Shown piece by piece: positions 47,749 through 57,410 of a DNA stretch of 64,000 bases. The DNA is from Oscillospiraceae bacterium NTUH-002-81 (GTDB lineage Bacteria; Bacillota; Clostridia; Lachnospirales; Lachnospiraceae). The stretch is taken from the NCBI GenBank assembly GCA_032620915.1, contig CP136052.1, positions 2,860,001 to 2,924,000 of the forward strand, given 5' to 3'. Position numbers and translations under genes: made by a program. Below the pieces are notes generated by a model that ran no database searches, was not told the origin of the DNA, and was given only the letters and a program-made list of their open reading frames with translations. Each line of letters starts with the position of its first letter. Within the stretch, counting starts at the first letter, position 1.

Positions 47749-48253
47749 TCAGAATTTACGGATATCGTCTTCCGCATCGTTGGTGCTTTTATCAATGGCT
47801 TTGATCACCACATAATAGCCGTAATTGTCGTTGACCTTTACCAGCACCCGATCCCCCTGCTTTTTCCCAAGGATGGCCTTGCCCAGCGGGGACTCGGTGC
47901 TGATCTTCCCCCTCCAGAGAATTGCCCCGGATGCTGGTCACCAGCTTATACGTTTCCGTCTCGTCGTCTTCTTCTATATAAAGGGTCACCGTGTTGTTGA
48001 TGCCCACCTCGTCCTCTTTGGACTCGTCAGAGACCACCACCGCGGTGCGGAGCATCCGCTCCAGATAGCGAATCCGGCTCTCATTTTTATTCTTGTCCTT
48101 CTTCGCCGCATAATACTCAAAGTTTTCACTCAGATCCCCTTGGGCTCTGGCTTCCTTCACCGCCTCAATGGCTTCCTTTCGCACCACCAGTTTCCGGTAT
48201 TCGATCTCTTCTTCTATTTTTTTGATATCATTTTTCGTCAACTGATCCCGCAT
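47749..48253 (-). CDS. greA: Transcription elongation factor GreA (one frameshift)
   Basis: The N-terminal coiled coil with ARAQGDLSENFEYYAAKKDKN, the GreA signature, is intact. The frame breaks at five C (plus strand 47908-47912); removing one base turns LEGEDQH into LEGKISTESPLGKAILGK and continues to VVIKAIDKSTNDAEDDIRKF. Corrected length is 167 residues, as usual. GreA rescues backtracked RNA polymerase. ATG 48253 has GGGG about 7 nt upstream. Confidence 0.92.
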
Positions 48254-48412
48254 ATCACTGCCCCATTTCTGTTTCCATTCTGTTTTCAATCTGATAAACA
48301 TGCCCGCACTGTTTCCACAAAAATTTCTTCGCAGACCTGTCATGTTGCTATCATAGACCAGTCGGGAAAATCTGTCAACGGACAGTTCCGGACACCCCGC
48401 CAGCGCAGTTGC

Positions 48413-48463
48413 GCAAAAGAATCCCCCGGAAGAACAGCTGCTGCGATATTCCTCCGGGGGATC
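48413..48463 (-). terminator. Terminator after cstA
   Basis: GATCCCCCGGA / TCCGGGGGAT stem followed on the minus strand by TCTTTTG. Confidence 0.8.
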
Positions 48464-48511
48464 CATACGTCCGGCGCGCCTCTTTTTTTCTATAATATAT
48501 GTAGAAAAATG

Positions 48512-50209
48512 TTACGCTGCCTTCGCGGTTTTTTCAGTTTTCTCTGCCAGTTTGCGGATGCCCTGTACAGCTACGATGACACCAAGGATGAGCAGCAGGA
48601 CTGCAAAGATCAGCTGCAGGGTTGTTCCAAGCGTTAATCCTGTAGTCACAAATGCTTTGCTCAGTTTGACAATGGTCATGCTCAGGGCGGTAAAGGTCAC
48701 ACCCATCATGAAGACCATGGGGAACCAGAGCATTGCGCCCTGCCGGTTGGTTTTCTTTAAAAATACAGCACAGGCAACCAGTGCCAGAACAGACAGCAGC
48801 TGGTTGGCTGAACCAAACAGCGGCCAGATTTCCGCATAACCGACCTTTGCCAGCAGATAGGAAAGCACCAGTGTCAGGATGGTTGCAAAGTATTTATTGG
48901 TAACGACTTTCAGGAACGGGCTCATGTTGCCCTCATCCATACCGTCCTCCACAAAGAACTCCTGGAAGGACAGACGGCCGATCCGGGCAACAGAGTCCAG
49001 GGATGTCAGGGCGAAAGCGGATACAGCCAGGTTGATCAGGGTAAATACCAGATCATAAGGCAGGCCTGCAGCTGTCAGGAAGTTTGCAATGGCGCCTGCA
49101 AAAATCTGCGGCTGTGTGGTCAGGCCCTGGGCTGCTGCCTCTCCCTTCGCGAAGGATGCGACGGCGATCAGTGCCAGAACAGCCAGCATACTTTCCATCA
49201 GCATCGCACCGTAGGATACCGGCAGCATGTTGCGCTCACTCTTAATCTGCTTGGATGCGGTTCCGGAGGATACCAGCGAGTGGAAGCCGGAAACGGCACC
49301 GCAGGCAATGGTAACAAACAGGATCGGGAACAGGTACTGCCCATCCACGTTGAATCCGGTGAAAGCTTCCAGGTTACAGGACGGATTGGATACGAACACA
49401 CCGACAACGGCACCTACGATCATGAAGATCAGCAGGTAGCTGTTCAGGTAATCTCTTGGCTGGAGCAGTGCCCATACCGGCGTTACACAGGCCACAAGAA
49501 CATAGGCAAAAATAATGATATGCCAGGTCGTTCTTGTCAGGTAAACCGGGCAGTTCAGGCCGATGGCAACAGCAGCTACCAGCATCAGGATGGCAATGGC
49601 AGTGTTCACCCATTTATTCAGACGGGCATGTTTTAAAATCATTCCAAGGATCACTGCCTCTATGATAAACAGCATGGAGGTGGTTGCCACGGCACCGTTG
49701 GCTTTTACTGTTGTCACAGCACCGGCAGCATCTGTGGCAAAGCCATTAAAGGTACCGGCCACCACGTCTGCGAAAGCGGCAACGACAAGGATACAGAACA
49801 GCCAGCAGAACAGAAGGAACAGTTTTTTGCCCAACTTGCCAATGTACTCCTCGATAATGTAACCGATGGTACGTCCTTTATTTTTTACCGATGCGTACAT
49901 GGATGCAAAATCCTGCACGGCGCCAAAGAACACGCCGCCCACCAGAACCCACAGCAGTACCGGCAGCCAGCCGAACATGGCAGCCTGGATGGGGCCGTTG
50001 ATCGGGCCTGCACCGGCAATAGATGCGAACTGATGACCGAATACCACATTGGTGTCTGCCGGTACATAGTCTACACCGTCCTCCATTTCATAAGCGGGCG
50101 TTTTTGCGTTGGGGTCAATACCCCATTTCCGTTCCAGATAACGGCCATACAACAGATAAGCGCCTCCCAGAACGACAATGGCGATAACCATCATTGTGAT
50201 TCCATTCAT
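48512..50209 (-). CDS. cstA: CstA-family carbon-starvation transporter
   Basis: Membrane protein of 565 residues with about 16-18 hydrophobic segments. Family blocks are clear: VFGHQFASIAGAGPINGP, GGVFFGAVQDFASMYASVK, GFHSLVSSGTASKQI and LFGSANQLLS. Family knowledge: CstA proteins take up peptides or pyruvate. ATG 50209 has AGGAG six bases upstream. It is preceded by a T-box leader, so expression should follow tRNA charging rather than sugar supply alone. No BtsS/LytTR-type kinase genes are adjacent. Confidence 0.95.
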   Translation of the reverse strand: MNGITMMVIAIVVLGGAYLLYGRYLERKWGIDPNAKTPAYEMEDGVDYVPADTNVVFGHQFASIAGAGPINGPIQAAMFGWLPVLLWVLVGGVFFGAVQDFASMYASVKNKGRTIGYIIEEYIGKLGKKLFLLFCWLFCILVVAAFADVVAGTFNGFATDAAGAVTTVKANGAVATTSMLFIIEAVILGMILKHARLNKWVNTAIAILMLVAAVAIGLNCPVYLTRTTWHIIIFAYVLVACVTPVWALLQPRDYLNSYLLIFMIVGAVVGVFVSNPSCNLEAFTGFNVDGQYLFPILFVTIACGAVSGFHSLVSSGTASKQIKSERNMLPVSYGAMLMESMLAVLALIAVASFAKGEAAAQGLTTQPQIFAGAIANFLTAAGLPYDLVFTLINLAVSAFALTSLDSVARIGRLSFQEFFVEDGMDEGNMSPFLKVVTNKYFATILTLVLSYLLAKVGYAEIWPLFGSANQLLSVLALVACAVFLKKTNRQGAMLWFPMVFMMGVTFTALSMTIVKLSKAFVTTGLTLGTTLQLIFAVLLLILGVIVAVQGIRKLAEKTEKTAKAA

Positions 50210-50299
50210 ATGTAACTCCTCTTTTCTGATTTCCACACGGGTGGAAAGTATTTTCACAAAAACAATGCTGCTGCGGAAAAATTACCATCTAAAAAATCA

Positions 50300-50575
50300 A
50301 AAAACCCCCGCAGTCCTTGTACAAAGACTGCAGGGGCGAAAGTCATTCTTCCGTGGTACCACTCTGCTTACCGGATATTTCTGTCCGATCTCTTATCTGC
50401 TGTCGCATGCCAACAGCGTCTCCTGTAACGGTGAGAATCCGTCCCCTCCTACTGCCGATCCGAAAATCTCTTTCAGCGGGATGCTCCAGGGTGATGCTGC
50501 TGTGGGCTTCATTCCGTCTCGCACCGGCCGACGGCTCTCTGTCATGAAAAAATCCACCGCAGTGTATCCCATTCA
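50300..50575 (-). promoter_or_regulatory. T-box leader upstream of cstA (probable AUC, Ile specifier)
   Basis: On the minus strand, stem I carries the AG box (GACAGAGAGCC) and GGTGCGAGACGG. The T-box sequence AGAGTGGTACCACGG lies at about 50350-50364. It is followed by a terminator CCCCTGCAGTC / GACTGCGGGGG and TTTTTT (50303-50335). By alignment with the usual NNN-A-CNC..GAG pattern the specifier is ATC at 50493-50495 (GC ATC ACCCTGGAG), which would read Ile-tRNA. The specifier is inference; the T-box itself is clear. Confidence 0.92.
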
Positions 50576-50661
50576 CTGCATTTCTTTTTGTGTTACCTAT
50601 GTTTTATCACCTTTTTATCAAAAATGCCAGTGGAAATATATGGAAAAATTTTATACTTATT

Positions 50662-53494
50662 TTACTTTTTTTCGTTATTTTTCACAATTCCACTCTCGTT
50701 ACCGGCATCAAATAACTCCCGTTTGCCCAGCCTGGCATCCTGCACGGCCTGTGCCTCTTCCCCGGAAAGCTTGTCGAAAAGGCCGCTGCCGCTGCGGGCA
50801 GTTCCCTCCTGTACCACCTCCCGATACAGTTCCCGCAGTTCTGCCGATGCCGACAAGATTTCCTCCTTCAGCATTTTCGCTGACATGCGTACTGCGCCCT
50901 GTCCCAGAATGATCACCTGCTCCAGGCCGTCAGAGGTAGCCACAGTTACCCGGGCCTTGCGCCCCATGGCATGCACCGTTTTCTCAATATACTGGTCCGC
51001 GGTCTCCGCCTCCTTCGTAAACACCACATAAATGTTATGATATTGAAAGATGGAGCCCCGGCCGCCTGCCACCCGGTAGGCGTCAAACACGAGAATCAAC
51101 GTACCGCCCCGGATGCCCTGATAGTTGCTCAGGATTTCCATGAGCCGCCCCCTGGCGCCGTCCAGACTGTCCTTCGCCAGGTCTTTTAACTCGTCCCAGG
51201 AGAAAATGATATTGTAGCCGTCCACCAGCAAGTACTCTTCGGGCTTGTCTGCCGGATTGGCATTTCCCATACCAGCCAGCTTCCCACTGTGCTGTTCACC
51301 GTCAGCATCTGTCCCGGTCACTCTCGCCGGGGATGCACTCTGCTCCGCCGCCGTCACCAGCCGCGCCGCTCGCGTCCGTTCCCGTTTGTCTTCGCCGTAG
51401 GTGCGCCGGAAGATCTCTTCCAGCTCCTTGTCCTCAGCCCCGAAGCCCCCCGGCCATCCGCCCGGCGTTTCCGCCGCCGCTGCGCATGCCCGCAGGCCGT
51501 CCGGTACTGCCGGGTTCCGGCCGTTTCTGGCCCGGCAGCCATCCCCAGGGCAGGTGCATATGTTCCGCCACCTCCTGCCAGGGCACATAGTATCCGGCCC
51601 CATGGGCACAGAACACCGATCCCGCCGGATGCGCTGCATCCGCCTCGGGATCGTACCCGGAAGCGGCAATGACCTCCTCCGCATTGTGGCACGGCTCATA
51701 GCCTTTTAGGCGAAGGGACAGCCTTGCCCGGCCCTTGCCGTAGGCAGCCACTTGGGATGGATACCCCTGCATGGCAACCACCGGCGCACTGCCGGTGAGG
51801 ATGGTGTAGTCGTCCTCCGTCTGCGGCTCGTCCAGCTGGCCGTTCATCCGCTGCAGATCCGACATGGCCCGGCCCGTCAGCTCTGCAGGCACCTCCAGCC
51901 GGAACACATACACCGGCTCCAGCAGCACGCTCTCGGCCCGCATAAGGCCATGGCGCACCGCCCGGTACGTGGCCTGCCGGAAATCCCCGCCCTCGGTATG
52001 CTTCAGATGGGCTTTCCCCGACAGCAGGGTGATCTTCATGTCCGTGATCTGTGATCCGGTGAGCACGCCCCGGTGGGGCACCTCCGCCAGATGGGTAAGA
52101 ATGAGCCGCTGCCAGTTGAGATCCAGCACATCCTCGCTGCAGGCTGTGGCAAAGGTCAGGCCGCTGCCCGGTTCTCCCGGCTCCAGCAGCAGGTGCACCT
52201 CCGCATAATGCCGCAGCGGCTCAAAGTGGCCCACGCCCTCCACCGGGGCCAGGATCGTCTCCCGGTATACAATGCTGCCGTCCGCAAAGGTCACTTCCAT
52301 ATCGAACCGATCCCGAATCAGTCTGCGCAGCACCTCGATCTGGATCTCACCCATGACCCGGGCATGGATCTCGCCGCTTTCTTTTTCCCACACAATGGAA
52401 AGAGAGGGATCTTCTTCCGACAGCTGCTTTAATTTCAGAAAGGCCTGGTACACATCCGTCCCCTCCGGCAGACAGATCTGGTAGCTCAAGACCGGTGTCA
52501 GCCTGGACTTTTCCCCCTCCGGCTCGATGCCCAGCCCTTCTCCCGGCACGGTGGACGACAGACCGGTGACCGCACAGATCTGGCCCGCAGCCACCTCCTC
52601 CGCCGTCGTATACCGGACACCGGAATAGATGCGCAGCTGGTCAGCCTTCTCCTGCCAGTCCCGGCCCTCCAGCATGGTTTTCACCCGGAGGCTGCCGCCG
52701 GTGACCTTCAGATACGTCAGTCTTGTGCCCTGCTCATCCCGGGCGATCTTGAACACCCGGGCACCAAACTCTGCCGGATAGGTTTTCTCTTCTGTATACG
52801 CCTCCAGTCCCGCCAGCAGCTCCCGGATGCCCTCCAGTTTCAGCGCCGATCCGAAATAACAGGGAAAAATCTTCCGCTCCCGGATGAGACGGACAATGAC
52901 CGCATCTTCCACCCGCCCGGTCAGCAAAAAGTCCTCCATCACATCCTCGTCCGTCAGCGCCGCATCCTCATAAAAGAGCTCGTCCCCCTCCGGCCGTCCG
53001 AAGTCGATGCAGCCGCCATGGAGCCGGTGCCGCAGCTCCAGCAGCAGGGATCTGGCATCCGTCCCCGGCCGATCCATCTTATTGATGAACAGAAACGTGG
53101 GGATCCGGTACTGCTCCAGCAGCTTCCACAGCGTCTCCGTGTGCCCCTGGATGCCGTCCGTGCCGCTGATGACCAGCACCGCATAGTCCAGCACCCGCAG
53201 GGTGCGCTCCATCTCCGTGGAAAAATCCGCATGCCCCGGCGTATCCAGCAGCGTCACGTCCATCTCTTCCGTAGAAAATTCCGCCATCTTGGAAAAGATG
53301 GTGATGCCCCGCTCCCGCTCCAGCGCGTCCGTATCCAGAAAAGCGTCCCGGTGATCCACCCGTCCCAGTTTGCGGATGCTGCCGCTCTCGTAGAGCAGCG
53401 CTTCCGACAGAGTTGTTTTTCCCGCATCCACGTGGGCCAGAATACCCACACAGACATGTTTTCTTTTCTTGCTATTTTTCTTATCAACAGGCAT
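50662..53494 (-). CDS. TetM-like ribosome-binding GTPase fused to a NYN (YacP/Rae1-like) nuclease domain (one frameshift)
   Basis: The first 650 residues are an EF-G/TetM-like factor: P-loop [34 protein letters not shown], and domain IV/V with GYEPCHNAEEVIA. A frame break at six C (plus strand 51446-51451) separates this from the C-terminus; removing one base reads MAGGFGAEDKELEEIFRRTYGE and then a linker. From about residue 753 follows a NYN domain, EEYLLVDGYNII, LILVFDAYR, KEAETADQYIEK, VATSDGLEQ, with all acidic PIN/NYN residues. Corrected length 943. ATG 53494 has AAGGGG 7 nt upstream. Similar fusions occur in Lachnospiraceae; tetracycline resistance is not implied. Confidence 0.88.
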
Positions 53495-53513
53495 AAAAAA
53501 GCCCCTTCCATAC

Positions 53514-53870
53514 TCAGCTTTCCGCTGCAAGCTCCCGAATGACCGCTGTCAGTGCTTTGTAATCCGCTTCCACCCGTGCGAACAGCGGCTCCCATCCGGT
53601 CTGGTCACCTCCGCGCAGCAGCTCTGTCAGTTCTCTGTCCGTCTCAAACAGCCTGTCAAATCCCAGATTCGCGCAGATTCCCTTCAACGTGTGCGCTGCC
53701 CGGAATGCTTCCCGGGTGTTACCTGCCTTCAGATTCTCCTGCAAAGACTGAAAACTCGGATCATCCAGAAATTTAATGGAAAAGCGCTTCAGCATATCCT
53801 CACTTCCAAGCCTTTTCAGCACAGCCTCATAATCGGATCCCACTTTTTCATAGCACTCTTTTACCGTCAT
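53514..53870 (-). CDS. Hpt (histidine phosphotransfer) domain protein
   Basis: Protein of 118 residues, all helical. The phosphorylatable His is in AAHTLKGICANLGF (about residue 60), the canonical Hpt motif. GGAG lies seven bases before ATG 53870; an ATG two codons earlier sits too close. It lies 15 bp after the gene for a GGDEF-REC-HD-GYP protein, whose receiver domain is the obvious partner. No histidine kinase is encoded nearby, so the phosphate donor is elsewhere. Confidence 0.9.
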   Translation of the reverse strand: MTVKECYEKVGSDYEAVLKRLGSEDMLKRFSIKFLDDPSFQSLQENLKAGNTREAFRAAHTLKGICANLGFDRLFETDRELTELLRGGDQTGWEPLFARVEADYKALTAVIRELAAES

Positions 53871-53885
53871 TGTCATTCTCCCCCA

Positions 53886-55782
53886 TCATTTCATCTCGTC
53901 GTTTTCATAGCGCAGCTTGATCTCCTTGCTGATGTCCTTCAGACAATCCAGCAGGATCGGGTTGAACGCGCCACACTCCCCGTTCAGGATCATCTCCTGC
54001 GCCTTCTCATGGGAAAACGCAGGCTTGTATACCCGCTTGCTCACCAGAGCATCGTACACATCTGCCAGCGCCACCACCTGGGCAGAAATCGGGATCTCCT
54101 CCCCCCTTCAGGCCGTCGGGATAGCCTCTGCCGTCATACCGCTCATGATGCCAGCGGCAAATCTGGTAAGACACCTTCATCAGCATCTCGTCCTTGTACG
54201 TGTTCAGGTCGTTCAGCATGGCCGCGCCGATCAGCGTATGGGACTTCATGATCTCGAACTCCTCCGGTGTCAGCTTGCCCGGCTTGTTCAGGATCTTCTC
54301 ATCAATGCCGATCTTGCCGATGTCGTGCAGGGCCGAACCGATGGTGATGACATACTGCTCCGACCAGGACAGCGGGTAGGCATCCGTCTTCTGCACCAGG
54401 CGGGACAGCAGCATCTCTGTCAGATTGTGGATGTGCTGCACATGCAGGCCGCTCTCGCCGTTACGGAACTCTACGATGTGGCTTAAGATCGTCACCATCA
54501 TCTGGAAACTCTTCTCACGCTCATGGATCTGATCAGACACAATGGACGTCAGACGGCGCTGTCTCGCATACAGCTTGATCGTGTTAAATACTCGCCGGTA
54601 TACGACCTCCGCGTCAAAGGGACGGCTGATGTAGTCCGATACGCCCATGTCATACGCCCGCCGGATGTGCTGGGCGGAATCCTCACTGGAAATCATGATG
54701 ACCGGAATATCATCGATCCAGTGACGGGAATTCATCACATTCAGCACGCCGAAACCGTCCATGCCGGGCATGACGATATCCAGCAGCACAAGGGAAATGC
54801 CGGTGCCATACTGCTGCAGCGCTTCCAGACATGCCTCACTGGAGGACGCTTCCATAATGGAAAAATCCTTGCGCAGCATCTCTGCCAGCAGCGCCCGGTT
54901 GAATTCCGAATCGTCCACAATGAGGATCAGCTGCTTGCCGACCTCTTCCTCCTGCTCCAGCTCTGTGATCTCCGCAGCGATCCCGGTCTCATTCTTCTCT
55001 GTCACCACAGAATTCTTCCGATTCTTGGCCTGGTACATGAGCCGGTCTGCCCGCTCCACAGCTTCCTCCACCGTGTGGTCTGTCTCCAGGACACCGCCGA
55101 TGCTGGCTGCCAGCTGGATCTTATTGAAATCCTGCACCTTGGCCCGGCAGATCTTCTGATGGATCTGCTCCAGCTTCTGGTCAAAATGTTCCGCCGACAT
55201 ATCCGGTAAGATCAAAAGGAATTCATCGCCGCCGTAGCGGATCAGGATGTCAGACTTGCGGACGCATTCGAGGATCGCCTGGGTAGCCGCGCAGAGCGCC
55301 ATGTCCCCGGCGTGATGGCCGTACAGATCGTTGTACAGCTTAAAATCATCCAGGTCGATGACCGCAACCCCCGCGCGGATCGTCAGCAGCTTGATCTCGT
55401 CCTCATAATACCGACGATTATACACACCGGTCAGCGCGTCTGTATACAGGCGCTCATTGTAATGCTCGATAAACGTCTCCAGCGTATCTGCACCGCCGGT
55501 ATACAGCTGCGGATTCTCATCCAATTCGCTGACCAGCTCCAGCACATACGGCTCGCCGTCCACCTCCACATATCTTGCGATGACCTGACAGGTGGCCGTG
55601 CCTCTCGGCTCCAGGCCGCTCCATTTGGATCGTTCCTGCAGCGCCTTGTACGCAATCCGGTCTCTGTCCTCTTCCGCTTCCAGAACTGCCCCCTTCAGAA
55701 CCCGTACCTCAGTGAAAAACTTCTCCAGGTACGACTTCTCCTGCTGCAGCTCCTCCATTGTCATCTTCGTCTGTGATTCCAT
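53886..55782 (-). CDS. GGDEF - receiver - HD-GYP signalling protein (one frameshift)
   Basis: Domains in order: an N-terminal helical part, a GGDEF diguanylate cyclase (DALTGVYNRRYYEDE, RYGGDEFLLI), a receiver domain (LILIVDDSEFNRALL; phospho-Asp in LLDIVMPGMDG), and an HD-GYP phosphodiesterase (LHDIGKIGIDEKIL, HHERYDGRGYPDGL). A frame break at six C (plus strand 54101-54106) lies in the last part; removing one base reads KGEEIPISAQVVALADVYDALVSKR. Corrected length about 631. It could both make and degrade cyclic di-GMP. Start ATG 55782 has GAGGG; 55800 is the longer alternative. Confidence 0.9.
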
Positions 55783-55937
55783 TCGTTTGAATTCCCTCAT
55801 CTATATGTATTTGTAAACCTTTCGATCATCCTGTTTTGATTATACTCATTTTGAAAACCTTTGTCCATGTTTTATTGTGCGGATATTAACGGTTTTCTTA
55901 ATTTTTGCTGTTTCTAAAAGAAAAACATATGCATATC

Positions 55938-55980
55938 GCAAAACGGGCAGAGAATCCTGCGATCTGGATTCTCCGCCCGT
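55938..55980 (-). terminator. Terminator after the YczE-like gene
   Basis: ACGGGC.GAGAATCC / GGATTCTC.GCCCGT stem followed on the minus strand by TTTTGCG. The remaining spacer 55801-56040 has no gene. Confidence 0.78.
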
Positions 55981-56040
55981 AACAATCTTATTTCTGACAC
56001 AATTTTTGTTCAGTTCTGGCTGGCGCCGGTCTATATCGTA

Positions 56041-56721
56041 TTACCGGGTGCCGTGAAGCAGGGCATCCCGTTTTTCCCCGAACAGCTTCGTGAGGAAGCC
56101 AAGGACGGTGCCCACCAGCACAGCCGCCGTGATGGTGCCGATACCCACAGCGCCCAGTTCGCCCAGGGCAACCATGCAGGCGATAAAGGAAACCACCACC
56201 ATGGTAACATCAAAACCGATCTTTACTTTGCTGAAGGCGATCCCCGTTTTGTCGGAGATCGCTTTCATAATGCCTTCTCCGGCCAGAGGCATGATGTCTG
56301 ATGGCAGATAGAAGAAAATACCCACGGCAATGATGCAGGTGCTGCAAAGCATCATCACCAGACGGACCGGCAGGCTTTCGGGCGTGGGAAGGAAGGAAAA
56401 AAGATAGTTCGAAAACGTAGTAAAGTATCCGAACAGCACGCCCACGACCACCTGCAGGAAGTTTTTCTTCTCAAAGGCTTTTCCGAGAATAAGGATCTGC
56501 AAAAATACAAGGAAGGTGTGGAAAAGGATCGTTGCCTTTCCCATCTCCAGCCCTGTAATGCATGTAATCGTATAAGGGATCGAGCTCACCGGGGACACAC
56601 CCAGGTTGGATTTCACCGACATGGATACCCCCAGTGTCATAATAAAAAGTCCTAAAATATACAGCGGAAACCGCACCGCATAGTTGCCTGTTCTGATCTT
56701 GTCATTTGCTGTTGCTGTCAT
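56041..56721 (-). CDS. YczE/YitT-like integral membrane protein
   Basis: Protein of 226 residues with five to six TM helices. The motif LGVSMSVKSNLGVSPVSSIPY near residue 35 and the later FYLPSDIMPLAGEGIMKAIS are typical of the YczE/YyaS/YitT (DUF6198) group, of unknown function. It overlaps the MarR gene end by 20 bp, so it is translationally coupled to that regulator. A TTG at 56727 with GGGG seven bases upstream is an alternative start. Confidence 0.82.
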   Translation of the reverse strand: MTATANDKIRTGNYAVRFPLYILGLFIMTLGVSMSVKSNLGVSPVSSIPYTITCITGLEMGKATILFHTFLVFLQILILGKAFEKKNFLQVVVGVLFGYFTTFSNYLFSFLPTPESLPVRLVMMLCSTCIIAVGIFFYLPSDIMPLAGEGIMKAISDKTGIAFSKVKIGFDVTMVVVSFIACMVALGELGAVGIGTITAAVLVGTVLGFLTKLFGEKRDALLHGTR

Positions 56722-57163
56722 GTTCAATTTCTTTCCCCTCCGTCAGATCTTCCAGATTGCGATTCACCTTCGCAAGGAGCGCAAGAAACGTCTCCTGCTC
56801 CCCGGCAGTCAGGCCTTCCACCGCCCGACCGTCCACCAGTGCAAACGTCTCCTCCACTTCCCGGGCCAGCGTCCGCCCGTAGTCCGTCATCGTCACAAAC
56901 AGGGACCGGCGGTTGCCGTCCCGGCAGGCACGCGTCACCAGCCCCCGGCTTTCCATTCTTCCCAGGATGCCCGTGACAGACGCCGGATCCAGGCCGCAGC
57001 CCGCAGCAATCGTCTTCTGCTCGCAGGGCTCATGCTCCAGCAGGAATTCCAGGATCTTCGGCTCTCCCGGCCGCAGATCTCCGGTCTGGCGCAGCTTTGT
57101 GATAATCGCTTTCTGACAATTCGTATGGCAGGCTCTCAACTGATAATGTAAGGAATGTTCCAT
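56702..57163 (-). CDS. MarR-family transcriptional regulator
   Basis: Protein of 153 residues. The winged-helix core includes LRPGEPKILEFLLEHEPCEQKTIAAGCGLDPASVTGILGRME and the wing RDGNRRSLFVTMTDYG. AGGAG is five bases before ATG 57163. It overlaps and is co-expressed with the YczE-like membrane protein, which is therefore its likely target (inference). A strong sigma-A promoter lies upstream at 57260-57287. Ligand unknown. Confidence 0.92.
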   Translation of the reverse strand: MEHSLHYQLRACHTNCQKAIITKLRQTGDLRPGEPKILEFLLEHEPCEQKTIAAGCGLDPASVTGILGRMESRGLVTRACRDGNRRSLFVTMTDYGRTLAREVEETFALVDGRAVEGLTAGEQETFLALLAKVNRNLEDLTEGKEIEHDSNSK

Positions 57164-57259
57164 GGGTTCTCCTGTTCTGTATGGGTATGCAGGTTCGGGC
57201 TTCATTCTCTTTGTATATCAATAGTTCGCATACCAATTATTTTTACTTTCTAAAGTATT

Positions 57260-57287
57260 ATTATAGACGGATGGCAAGAAATGTCAA
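57260..57287 (-). promoter_or_regulatory. Promoter of the marR operon
   Basis: Minus strand TTGACA (57282-57287), 16 bp, TATAAT (57260-57265): both boxes perfect. Confidence 0.85.
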
Positions 57288-57408
57288 CACGCAATTTCAT
57301 CCAACATCGTTTCATACATCCGCAACATCCTGACTATTGCTGCTTTGATGAGATACACTTCTTCATTGAACCACATCTTCTGCTCAAAAATGCTGTACAA
57401 ACAAGTCA
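57284..57408 (-). CDS. Possible 41-residue ORF after the M20 hydrolase
   Basis: An ATG at 57408 lies just after the M20 stop codon, with GAGGT upstream. The ORF has 40 further codons with a plausible helical product (MTCLYSIFEQKMWFNEEVY...), ending in Cys. Its last codons overlap the marR -35 box. No homologue is recognised. It may be a coupled microprotein or a chance ORF. Confidence 0.3.
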
Positions 57409-57410
57409 TC

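Noticed and set aside
50662..51699. NYN protein as a separate gene
   Set aside because: Its upstream 80 codons are TetM-gene sequence read out of frame and have no start site; one base correction fuses it to the GTPase.
50662..53494. Tetracycline resistance gene
   Set aside because: TetM-like GTPase core, but the NYN fusion, core-genome context and absence of mobile elements argue for a housekeeping role.
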